Source: Planctomycetaceae bacterium | GTDB taxonomy: Bacteria > Planctomycetota > Planctomycetia > Pirellulales > Pirellulaceae | Length of the DNA stretch: 64,000 nt | Assembly: GCA_020638995.1 (NCBI GenBank) | Contig: JACKHM010000005.1 | Location: 806,001 to 870,000, forward strand | Reading direction: 5' to 3' | In this document: piece after piece, positions 56,581 through 64,000 of the stretch | Layout: each line of letters begins with the position of its first letter | Position numbering within the stretch: the stretch's first letter is position 1 | Program-made: the position numbers and the translations under genes | The notes under the pieces: model-generated | What the model was told of the DNA's origin: nothing | What the model saw: only the letters and a program-made list of their open reading frames with translations | The model's database searches: none

Positions 56581-56680
56581 GTCGGGTCTCTTTTGTGTAA
56601 ATGCCCAGCATGGTAGTTTGTTTATTGTGCCGCTCCTATGAAAGAGCTGTCTTGGATTTGTTGAAAAGAGACCCGACCCC
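56578..56680. repeat. REP-type inverted repeat pair before truncated RAYT copy
   Basis: GGGGTCGGGTCTCTTTT at 56578 and AAAAGAGACCCGACCCC at 56664 are perfect 17-base complements, 69 bases apart. A second set (one mismatch) precedes the full RAYT, and GGGGTCGGGAGTCTTTT follows it at 57712. Confidence 0.75.
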
Positions 56681-56791
56681 GTCTAACGATGCCACGACGA
56701 CCACGATTCGCAACCGGCAACTACCTCTACCACGTGATCAATCGCGCTGTGGGAAGATCCACGATCTTCGAGAAGGATGCTGACTACGCGG
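56579..56791. repeat. 213-bp direct repeat, copy 1
   Basis: Matches 56926-57138 with one visible mismatch at a constant offset of 347. It includes the REP pair and the first 34 codons of the RAYT gene. Confidence 0.85.
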
Positions 56792-56850
56792 TCGGGTGGC
56801 ACGCCCTGAGTCCTCGAAGGGCGTGGCTGGAGCGCAGGCCAACTTGCTAG
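56689..56850 (+). pseudogene. Truncated RAYT transposase copy
   Basis: Identical to the first 34 codons of the full gene at 57036 (PRRPRFATGNYLYHVINRAV), then runs into the MITE-like palindrome and stops at 56850. Lacks the HUH motif and the Tyr. Confidence 0.85.
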
Positions 56851-56907
56851 GTGAGCTTGGATTTGCCTCACCGCTCCACGCCCATCGCTTCGCTCTGGGC
56901 GTGCCAC
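56796..56907. repeat. MITE-like palindrome with 11-bp terminal repeats
   Basis: GTGGCACGCCC (56796) and GGGCGTGCCAC (56897) are perfect complements closing a 112-base element with internal hairpins (CACGCCC...GGGCGTG on the left, CCACGCCC...GGGCGTG on the right). Direct GTCGGG copies lie on both sides (56791, 56911). Confidence 0.7.
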
Positions 56908-56925
56908 ACAGTCGGGAAAGAAAAA

Positions 56926-57138
56926 GGGTCGGGTCACTTTTGTGTAAATGCCCAGCATGGTAGTTTGTTTATTGTGCCGCTCCTATGAAAGAGCTGTCTT
57001 GGATTTGTTGAAAAGAGACCCGACCCCGTCTAACGATGCCACGACGACCACGATTCGCAACCGGCAACTACCTCTACCACGTGATCAATCGCGCTGTGGG
57101 AAGATCCACGATCTTCGAGAAGGATGCTGACTACGCGG
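56926..57138. repeat. 213-bp direct repeat, copy 2
   Basis: Second copy, with the intact RAYT gene starting inside it. Confidence 0.85.
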
Positions 57139-57704
57139 CGTTTCTGCGTGTTGTGGAAGAAGCCAGAAATCAAGTTCCCGTTCGGCTCTTGTCATTCTGC
57201 CTGATGCCGAATCATTGGCATTTGATCTTGTGGCCCAAAGAAGACGGTGATCTTTCCGAATACATGCGACTGCTCACCGTCACCCACACCGCACGTTGGC
57301 ATAAGGCTCACGGGACGGTCGGTACAGGCCCCATCTATCAAGGCCGCTTCAAATCGTTTCCCATACAAAGTGACAATCACTTCTATACCGTTGCTCGCTA
57401 CGTCGAATGCAATGCGCTCACTGCCAGACTCGTCCGATGTGCTGAGAACTGGCGTTGGAGCAGCCTTTGGCTTGCGTGCAACGACGCTGCTGATGTAACC
57501 ATTGCGAAGTGGCCGGTCGTGCGACCAACAGATTGGCTCGATCTTGTCAATCAGCCACAGACGGATAAAGAAGTTGCCGCTGTACAGCATGCGATCAAAC
57601 GTGGATGTCCGTTCGGATCAGAAGTGTGGACAAAGCGAACCGCGAAGCGTTTGGGATTGGAATCGACGTTAAGGCCGAGAGGTCGACCGCGCAAGAAGGA
57701 TTGA
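57036..57704 (+). CDS. REP-associated tyrosine transposase (RAYT, Y1/HUH)
   Basis: A 222-residue single-strand transposase of the IS200/IS605-like Y1 superfamily, RAYT branch. The HUH motif is in FCLMPNHWHLILWP. The catalytic Tyr is probably in NHFYTVARYVECNALTARLV. The C-terminal WRWSSLW and GRPRKKD match the RAYT type. RAYTs are linked to spread of REP palindromes; here REP-like repeats flank the gene on both sides and a truncated copy sits 347 bases upstream. No terminal ends of a full insertion sequence are evident. Confidence 0.9.
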   Translation: MPRRPRFATGNYLYHVINRAVGRSTIFEKDADYAAFLRVVEEARNQVPVRLLSFCLMPNHWHLILWPKEDGDLSEYMRLLTVTHTARWHKAHGTVGTGPIYQGRFKSFPIQSDNHFYTVARYVECNALTARLVRCAENWRWSSLWLACNDAADVTIAKWPVVRPTDWLDLVNQPQTDKEVAAVQHAIKRGCPFGSEVWTKRTAKRLGLESTLRPRGRPRKKD

Positions 57705-57711
57705 GTATGAA

Positions 57712-57728
57712 GGGGTCGGGAGTCTTTT
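57712..57728 (+). repeat. REP-like sequence downstream of RAYT
   Basis: GGGGTCGGGAGTCTTTT, a variant of the upstream GGGGTCGGGTCTCTTTT. It closes the RAYT unit. Confidence 0.6.
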
Positions 57729-57815
57729 CTTTATGGCGTGAAACGATGCGTCTTGCGCGAGCGGGGTGGAAAACGGGGACCTGTCCTGAATGGCACTGTC
57801 GCATGTTAACTTAAG

Positions 57816-58865
57816 TTAGGTGCATCTCTTACGCAATTCTCTGCGGAGTACGCTCCTTGGTTTCTGCATCAGTTTGTAGCGGTGGCGGCGGCGTTTGAGG
57901 ACTCGTGGTTCGAGACGACCGGGGCGATTGCCGACTTCGCAGGATGCGATCTGAGCTAGGAGCAGCTTGCCATGCGCGGTGGCTTGCTCTGAATCCAACA
58001 ACTGGCAAGATCGTAGCATCCACGATGACAACACGTATTGGCAAGTACTCGTGAAGCTGATTTGGCGGGGTTGCTTGTTGTGCAATAACGCCGCTGCGGC
58101 CGCCGTCGTACGGATCAAGTTGTACCCCAGAAATGTTGTCCAGATTTCGCGGCCCACCATCTCCGGTGACTTGCAACGCACGTGCCCCAGATTCAAGTTG
58201 GATTTGATACTTCGGATATCGAGTTCCGAGTTCCACCGAAAGTCATACAACTCGCTGATGTCTTCCTTCGTGTATTGGCCGGCATCGACGAGTGTCGTAA
58301 TGACATCGATCGTCTTGGTGCGGCTGCCCGGTACGACTACGTTGTAACGGATCTCGCGCAACACAAGTGTCTCGGGAATCCGTGCGTAGGTGGCTTCATC
58401 CATCCAGGTCGGTCGTTTCGGACGAGTCCACATGATGAGGTGATCGTACTTCCCCAACCGCTTGCCTCGGCGGAAGTCCGAATGGCGCAAGTGGTGCTTG
58501 CGAGCACAAACTTGCGTGCCTTGCGAAAGCAGCAACGCGATCATCATGAACGAGCAGTAATAGCGATCCATCACGCAAGCCGTCGCCGACGACAGAATGG
58601 CCACGGCACGAGCGATTGGCAAACCATCGCCGGGCTTCTGAGCCTTCTGTTGGGGAAACTGGGCTTGGTTCTTTGCCGTGTCGGGCATCGTGAAGGTGAA
58701 GCCGTCGATCAACTTGGCGTGCAGCTTTTTCCACAGCCAACTCGAGACGGCATGCTGCTCCACTTCGTCGGCGATCTCGCGAGCCAAGTCCCGCAGTGCG
58801 GCTTCCGAAAGCTTGGCTCGTGCCTTGCAATAGTCGCCCGTGTCGGAAGTCGGCGAGGCGGTTCC
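57816..58865 (-). pseudogene. IS4-type transposase remnant
   Basis: The minus-strand frame reads SPTSDTGDYCKARAKLSEAALRDL from about 58855, then DGFTFTMPDTAKNQAQFPQQ, SRTKTIDVITTLVDA and the IS4 Y-R-E-K box in YDFRWNSELDIRSIKSNLNL. The frame is cut at 58866 by the right direct repeat, so the N-terminus is gone. About 30 codons are missing between LSSATACVMD and RYYCSF, where related proteins have a block ending in a DRYYCS aspartate. The remaining length is about 350 residues. The catalytic core is damaged, so it is inactive. Confidence 0.8.
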
Positions 58866-58866
58866 T

Positions 58867-59087
58867 TGTTGCCGACCTGACGTACAATATGTTTGTCGAC
58901 TACTCGTTATTTGGCTTCGATCCGCAACCGCAGCTAGCCCTCATGCAACGCCTGCCCCCGATTTCAGTCACGGGCGGAATCCAGCCGCACCGCCGATTTG
59001 GTGCCTAACAGAAATCGAATTCGCTTTCGGCATCGCTTCGTATTCCCGGAAATCCGACTTCCGCGACGCTGGCTTACGTCAATCGAT
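58867..59087. repeat. Right flanking direct repeat of the integron island
   Basis: Copy of 48151-48372. It encodes the last 47 or so residues of the gene at 47543 (VADLTYNMFVDYSLFGFD...) in frame, then continues past the stop. It abuts the IS4 remnant on the left. Confidence 0.85.
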
Positions 59088-59227
59088 GCGAGAACGCTCG
59101 TGACCTTCGATAAGCCGCCTTCACATCTGCATTCTGGGCAAGCACAATAGCGTAGATACGCGAAGGCCGAAAAAGATGGTCGTCGGCGATACCTACGTTG
59201 CTACCTCGGACAGAAGGGATCTCAATC

Positions 59228-61930
59228 GTGATTTACAAACGCCCATTCGACATACTGACGTTGGCGCTGATGTTCGTTGGCATTAGCGGTTTGTCACATT
59301 CAGCGAACGCGAGCGACAAGCTCAAACTCGAAAAGGGTGATCACATTTGCCTGGTCGGTAACGAACTTGGCGAGCGTATGCAGCATCACAACTTTTGGGA
59401 GATGCTGCTACATCAACAATTTTCCGACAAGGACTTGGTCGTTCGCAATTTGTGCTTCCCCGGCGACGAGCCGTTGAATCGATTGCGTTCGCTCAACTTT
59501 GGAGATCCCGACAAACATCTTACGCACAGCAAGGCCGACGTGATTGTCTTCTTTTTTGGGTTCAACGAATCATTCGCCGGCGCGGACGGTATTGCGGCAT
59601 TTAAGGCGGATCTCACGAAGCTCGTCCACGATACTAAGACAAAGGACTACAGCGGTAAGGGCTCGCCGCGAATCGTTCTGGTGTCGCCAATTGCGTTCGA
59701 AAACACTGGCGATCCGAATTTGCCGGTTGGCATCGAGCACAACCAGCGGCTCGGGATGTATTCCCAAGCGTTAGCCGAAGTCGCGCACGAAACGGATGTG
59801 GTTTTTGCCGACATATTTGGCCCGACCAAAAAACTCTTTGAGTTGACTGACGAACGGCTGACGCTGGACGGGGCTCACTTGAACGAGGCTGGCTACCGCG
59901 CGTTGGCTCCATTGTTACAGCAGGCATTGGTTGGTGGGGATCTTCCCGGCATTGTCGATGATGCAAAACTTAAAGCGGAGATCGACGATAAGAACTTCCA
60001 TTGGTGGCATCGCTATCGAGCGGTAAACGGGTATTCGATATGGGGAACACGAGGCGCCGCGGGCTCGGACGGAACTTACAACAACACGGATGTCATGGAA
60101 CGCGAGCGGGCGATTCTGGACGAGATGACTGCCAATCGCGATGCTCGCATCTGGCAGGTCGCTCGAGGCCAGAGTGTGCCCGCTAAAGTCGATGATAGCA
60201 ACACATTGCCGTTCATCGTCCCCAAGACAAATGTTGGCGGTGAGAACGACCCGAACGTCAAGGCGGGCAAGTTAGGATCGCTCGAGTATCGACCAGCTGC
60301 GGAGCAGCAAAAGTTTTTCAAACTGGCGGATGGGTATGAGATCAACCTGGTTGCGTCAGAGGAAGACTTCCCAGAGCTCGCGAATCCGGTGGCAATGAAC
60401 TTCGATAACAGAGGACGCTTGTGGGTTTCTACGATGCCCTCGTATCCACAATGGCAACCAAAGTCAAAGATGGATGACAAGCTGATAATTCTAGAGGACA
60501 AAGATGGCGACGGACGAGCCGACGATTGCAAAGTGTTTGCGGGGGGCTTGCACCAACCGACCGGTTTCGAGCTCGGTCATGGTGGAGTCTACGTTGCGAT
60601 GCAGCCGGATATTTTGTTCCTGAAAGACACGGACGGCGATGATCGCGAAGATGTCCGGATCCGACAGCTCGTTGGTTTCGACACGGCTGACTCGCATCAT
60701 GGACTGGCGGCTTTCGAGTGGGGACCCGGTGGGGGACTTTACTTCCAGGAGGGCACCTTCAAACAATCGCAAGTTGAGAGCCCGTATGGCTTGAACCGAC
60801 TGGGGGATGCCGGTGTTTGGCGGTACGAACCACGAACTGCCAAGATGGAAGTTCATGTTTCGCTGTCATTCGCCAATCCTTGGGGGCATGTATTCGATCG
60901 CTGGGGACAAAATTTTATTGCCGATGCCTCGCCTGGGTTTAACTACTGGGCGACACCTATTTCCGGTGCGGTTCGTCATCCCGACAAACACCCCGGCGGT
61001 TGTCGCGACGCTAATCTCGACTTCGGCGGCCCGAAGGTTAAAGGCGATTATCCGACATTCATTGTTAAGCGTACGCGACCTTCCTCGGGTTGCGAATTCG
61101 TCTCAAGTCGTCACTTTCCGGCCTCCGCTCAAGGTAACTTTCTCCAGAACAACGTCATCGGCGACCGGGCGGTCTTGCAGCATACGGTTCGGGAGGATGG
61201 TTCCGGGTTCGTCGGTGAAGAGATCGAACCGCTTGTGTCTTGTGAAGATGGCAACTTTCGTCCCGTGGATTTACAGTTTGGGCCGGACGGCGCTTTGTAC
61301 ATCGTCGATTGGCACAACGCGATCATCGGACACTTGCAGCACAATCTACGCGAGCCTCATCGAGATCACAGCCACGGCCGCATCTGGCGGATCACGCACA
61401 AAGGTAGCCCGTTGTTGAAAGCTCCCAAAATTGCCGGTGAGTCGATCGAGAAGTTGCTCGATCTGCTAAAGGAACCGGAGGACCGGACTCGTTATCGTGT
61501 TCGCCGCGAGTTGGCTGAACGCGACAGCGAACAGGTCATCGCCGCAACTCGCAAGTGGGTCGCGAGTCTCGATCAAGATGATGACAACTTCGAGTTGTAT
61601 CGACTCGAAGCTTTATGGGTTCATCAAACGCACAACATGATCGACGAGGCATTGCTTTCTTCGGTGCTCGTGTCAGAAGACTATCACGCGCGTGCGGCGG
61701 CGACTCGAGTGCTTTCCTACTGGCGCGATGCAGTGAAGGACCCGGTGGCGCTGTTGAAGCCTCGTATTAACGACTCGCATCCGCGTGTGCGGGTCGAAGC
61801 ACTTCGCGCGTGCAGTTTCTTCCCCTCCGAGGAAGTTCAGGAAGCCGCCCTCGACGTTCTGAATTACGAGACAGACACGTATGTCGAGTACACGCTCGAC
61901 GAGACCATGCGAGCCCTTGACGGTCAATAG
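59228..61930 (+). CDS. SGNH-hydrolase/PVC dehydrogenase-domain protein
   Basis: A 900-residue secreted protein (TLALMFVGISGLSHSANA signal). Residues about 35-235 are an SGNH/GDSL-like hydrolase typical of planctomycetes (GDHICLVGNELGERMQHHNFWEMLL; DGAHLNEAGYRAL). Next comes the PVC-type membrane-bound dehydrogenase beta-propeller (EINLVASEEDFPELANPVAMNFDNRGRLWVS; FEWGPGGGLYFQEG; FGPDGALYIVDWHNAIIGHLQHN). HEAT-like repeats end it. The usual heme-binding C-terminal CxxCH domain is absent and lies on the next gene. I chose GTG 59228, with AGAAGGGA upstream, over TTG 59198. Substrate unknown; the propeller may oxidise a sugar or alcohol. Confidence 0.88.
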   Translation: MIYKRPFDILTLALMFVGISGLSHSANASDKLKLEKGDHICLVGNELGERMQHHNFWEMLLHQQFSDKDLVVRNLCFPGDEPLNRLRSLNFGDPDKHLTHSKADVIVFFFGFNESFAGADGIAAFKADLTKLVHDTKTKDYSGKGSPRIVLVSPIAFENTGDPNLPVGIEHNQRLGMYSQALAEVAHETDVVFADIFGPTKKLFELTDERLTLDGAHLNEAGYRALAPLLQQALVGGDLPGIVDDAKLKAEIDDKNFHWWHRYRAVNGYSIWGTRGAAGSDGTYNNTDVMERERAILDEMTANRDARIWQVARGQSVPAKVDDSNTLPFIVPKTNVGGENDPNVKAGKLGSLEYRPAAEQQKFFKLADGYEINLVASEEDFPELANPVAMNFDNRGRLWVSTMPSYPQWQPKSKMDDKLIILEDKDGDGRADDCKVFAGGLHQPTGFELGHGGVYVAMQPDILFLKDTDGDDREDVRIRQLVGFDTADSHHGLAAFEWGPGGGLYFQEGTFKQSQVESPYGLNRLGDAGVWRYEPRTAKMEVHVSLSFANPWGHVFDRWGQNFIADASPGFNYWATPISGAVRHPDKHPGGCRDANLDFGGPKVKGDYPTFIVKRTRPSSGCEFVSSRHFPASAQGNFLQNNVIGDRAVLQHTVREDGSGFVGEEIEPLVSCEDGNFRPVDLQFGPDGALYIVDWHNAIIGHLQHNLREPHRDHSHGRIWRITHKGSPLLKAPKIAGESIEKLLDLLKEPEDRTRYRVRRELAERDSEQVIAATRKWVASLDQDDDNFELYRLEALWVHQTHNMIDEALLSSVLVSEDYHARAAATRVLSYWRDAVKDPVALLKPRINDSHPRVRVEALRACSFFPSEEVQEAALDVLNYETDTYVEYTLDETMRALDGQ

Positions 61931-62004
61931 GAAAGGCAAGCTCGCCCTGCCCTGCCCTGCTCGACTTTGACGGTTTGACTCCAATAGTTGTGAGACCTTT
62001 GCCA

Positions 62005-63951
62005 ATGCTTTGCGACAAGCCGTACTTTTTGTGCCTGCTGGTCATCGCCTTTTCATGCACCAGCAGTTACGCCCAGGACCACACTCACGACCATTCTGAT
62101 CACGGAAACAAAGTTGCGGAACCACCGCCTCGCATCTTTCTTGACAAGAGCGCCCGCGTTGTTTGGTATCAATTGAATCGATTGACCAACGAGCGGTTAT
62201 TGATGGTCGAGCGAGCTATGGACGATCCCAAGTATGCCCCGGTTTACACCGCGATTTTGATTCGAGCTGGCATGGCGAACCAGGATCGTGATGAAGCGTT
62301 GAAGGGATTGATTGCGATCAACAAGTCTGACGCCGTGGCGGAACTGCTCGCTGCACTAAAAGGTCTTGACGATGACGACAAAGAACAGCAACGTGTTGGA
62401 CGCCAGCTTGCCGCGATGCTTCTACAACAGCCGATGCGAGTTTTGTTGCCAAAAGTCAATGATTTGCAAGCGGCAACGAAAGAAGGAAACCGCCTGATGC
62501 GATCCGCAGGTTATGCGGGATTGATCACGGCCGGTAAGGCTGACGTCGCGCAGCAGGCTGCCCATGAAGATGACAACGCAACCCTCGATTACTTGTCTGC
62601 GGTCGCACTGGTCCCGTCCGAATCGGCCCGCGCGAGCCTGAGAGAATCGGTCGTCGAAATGCTTGGAGAGCAGTCGCCAGCAAATGTTCGTAAGGCCGCT
62701 ATAACGGCATTGGCATCTGTGCCTGCAGAGGTTGAAGCCAACTTTCAGATTGTGGCTCCCCTTGTGGACGACGAGGAATTCCGAACGACAGCCGTCCGTA
62801 TGTTGCTTCGTGTTCCCAAAAATATGCGAGATGCAGCTACTTCGAAGAAGTTGGTCGATGTATTGGTTAAGTACGCTGAGACGACACCAGCTGCTGAACG
62901 CACGGCCGACGAATTCGTCGACGCGATGCAATTGGCAGATCAGTTAATCGCACTCGTGCCCTCCGCCGAGGCACGAGCGTATCGCGATCGACTTCGCGCA
63001 GTGACGGTTCGCGTTGTACGGATTCACACGGTTGAAGAAGAGATGCGCTACGATACTCGCTACTTTGCCGTCGAGGCCGGCCGGCCGGTACAAGTTGTGT
63101 TGACGAACGAAGACTTGATGCCTCACAACTTTGTGATCACTGTACCCGGGGCGTTAAAAGAGGTTGCCATCGCTGGTGCGTTGCTGACACAGAATCCTGG
63201 CGGAACGCCCTATGTTCCGAAGACTGAAAAAGTCTTGTACCACACGGATATGGTACAGCCACATCAACAAGTGCGATTGACTTTTACTGCCCCGACGGAG
63301 CCCGGCGAGTATCCGTATGTTTGTACGTTTCCCCGGCACTGGATGCGGATGTACGGAGTGATGATCGTCGTCGACGATCTCGACGCATGGCTGCGGGACC
63401 CCAAAGAGCCCGTAGATCCGACAGGAAACAATCGGTCGTTCGTCCAGAACTGGACATTCGAAGATCTGTCGCCAAACGTAACGGACAGCCTTCGCGGGCG
63501 CAGCCTCGAAATTGGAGCAAAGATTTTCAAAGAAGCCACTTGTTCCCAGTGTCACAAAATCGCTGGTCAGGGCGGTGCGGTTGGTCCTGAATTGACGGAG
63601 GTCTTTAAGCGGTGGAAGGGAGATCATCTCGGAATCCTCCGTGAGATTGTCGATCCGTCACATAAGATCGATCCCAAGTTTGCTGTCCAAGTCGTAATCA
63701 CGGTTGATGGTCGAGTCGTTTCAGGAATCGTAGCTTCAGAAGACAAAGACTCTATCTCGATGATCGTGAATCCAGAAGCTCCTGAGCCGACTGTTATCAG
63801 ACGGGATGACATCGACGAGATTGAAAAATCATCTAAGTCGCTGATGCCCAAAGCGCTGTTAGATCGTTTCACCAGAGACGAGATCTTCGAGTTGCTTAGC
63901 TACTTAGTTCACGCAGAATCACTGACGTCCGGGACGCCAACTGGTAATTAA
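62005..63951 (+). CDS. HEAT-cupredoxin-cytochrome c protein
   Basis: A 648-residue exported protein with signal peptide (YFLCLLVIAFSCTSSYA). A His/Asp-rich stretch (HTHDHSDHG) follows, then HEAT-like helical repeats to about residue 340. A plastocyanin-like domain has the copper ligands His in DLMPHNFVI and Cys-His-Met in YPYVCTFPRHWMRM. A heme c site CSQCHK comes next, with a His after it, and GGAVGPELTEVFKRWKGDH is the PVC heme-domain signature. The split from the propeller gene 74 bases upstream suggests the two proteins act together in periplasmic electron transfer. I chose the ATG at 62005. Confidence 0.88.
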   Translation: MLCDKPYFLCLLVIAFSCTSSYAQDHTHDHSDHGNKVAEPPPRIFLDKSARVVWYQLNRLTNERLLMVERAMDDPKYAPVYTAILIRAGMANQDRDEALKGLIAINKSDAVAELLAALKGLDDDDKEQQRVGRQLAAMLLQQPMRVLLPKVNDLQAATKEGNRLMRSAGYAGLITAGKADVAQQAAHEDDNATLDYLSAVALVPSESARASLRESVVEMLGEQSPANVRKAAITALASVPAEVEANFQIVAPLVDDEEFRTTAVRMLLRVPKNMRDAATSKKLVDVLVKYAETTPAAERTADEFVDAMQLADQLIALVPSAEARAYRDRLRAVTVRVVRIHTVEEEMRYDTRYFAVEAGRPVQVVLTNEDLMPHNFVITVPGALKEVAIAGALLTQNPGGTPYVPKTEKVLYHTDMVQPHQQVRLTFTAPTEPGEYPYVCTFPRHWMRMYGVMIVVDDLDAWLRDPKEPVDPTGNNRSFVQNWTFEDLSPNVTDSLRGRSLEIGAKIFKEATCSQCHKIAGQGGAVGPELTEVFKRWKGDHLGILREIVDPSHKIDPKFAVQVVITVDGRVVSGIVASEDKDSISMIVNPEAPEPTVIRRDDIDEIEKSSKSLMPKALLDRFTRDEIFELLSYLVHAESLTSGTPTGN

Positions 63952-64000
63952 GGCGCGTCGGTTTCGGCGTACGCTCCCGCCGGTCCTTGCGCATTCGTGT

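Noticed and set aside
48151..59087. CRISPR array or prophage in the repeat-rich region
   Set aside because: Repeats are palindromic, differ from each other and alternate with ORFs; no phage structural genes or regular spacers.

Overview
The window looks like a piece of a planctomycete chromosome, probably Pirellulales-like. The reasons are family content: two DUF1549/DUF1553 proteins, three DUF1501 proteins, a DUF1559 protein, a PVC-type dehydrogenase-domain protein with an adjacent cupredoxin/cytochrome c protein, and a sulfatase fused to DUF1080. Base composition is moderate in GC, and many genes start with GTG or TTG. This assignment rests on recognised family signatures only; no database was searched.

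Layout. 1-4.3 kb: a DUF1549/1553 + DUF1501 pair and tag. 4.3-11.3 kb: a three-gene RND efflux operon (periplasmic adaptor, pump with an unusual insertion, outer-membrane factor). 11.4-16 kb: pckA, clpX and a small membrane protein leftward, eda rightward. 16-22.7 kb: DUF1559 protein, sulfatase-DUF1080 fusion, secreted LamG-like protein, tRNA-Arg(TCT), esterase, tRNA-Leu(CAA). 23-24.2 kb: a pseudogene with two lesions. 24.4-32 kb: a DUF1501 / PPC-domain / cytochrome-DUF1549-DUF1553 / DUF1501 cluster. 32.7-38.6 kb: a low-complexity lipoprotein, a cyclase, glpQ and a U32 peptidase.

38.7-46.9 kb is a sulfide/sulfane-sulfur oxidation locus. A PAS/AAA+ sigma-54 activator lies beside an almost ideal sigma-54 promoter (TGGCAC-N5-TTGCA) that has upstream GTTAAC repeats. 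The promoter precedes a run of genes for a persulfide-dioxygenase-like enzyme with rhodanese domains, a rhodanese, a TauE/SafE exporter, a sulfide:quinone oxidoreductase-like flavoprotein, a small secreted protein and a thioredoxin. The run ends with a 75-codon gene whose reading frame crosses one in-frame TGA. That TGA is followed by a hairpin that fits the bacterial SECIS description, so the gene is a candidate selenoprotein.

48.15-59.09 kb is a mobile island bounded by two ~221-bp direct copies of the 3' end of one gene. It contains the N-terminal remnant of an integron integrase on the minus strand, then rightward-facing cassettes separated by palindromic attC-like sites, four of which share GGCGCAGTC. 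A complete group II intron is inserted inside one attC. Removing positions 49994-52065 restores an attC that aligns base for base with the next one. The right part holds an IS110 remnant, a REP-associated (RAYT/Y1) transposase with a duplicated 5' end and a MITE-like palindrome between the copies, and an IS4-type remnant. From 59.2 kb to the end are a PVC dehydrogenase-domain protein and a cupredoxin/cytochrome c protein, two parts often found in one polypeptide.

The two results most worth following up are the candidate selenoprotein with its sigma-54-controlled sulfur operon, and the degenerate chromosomal integron with a same-strand group II intron in attC.
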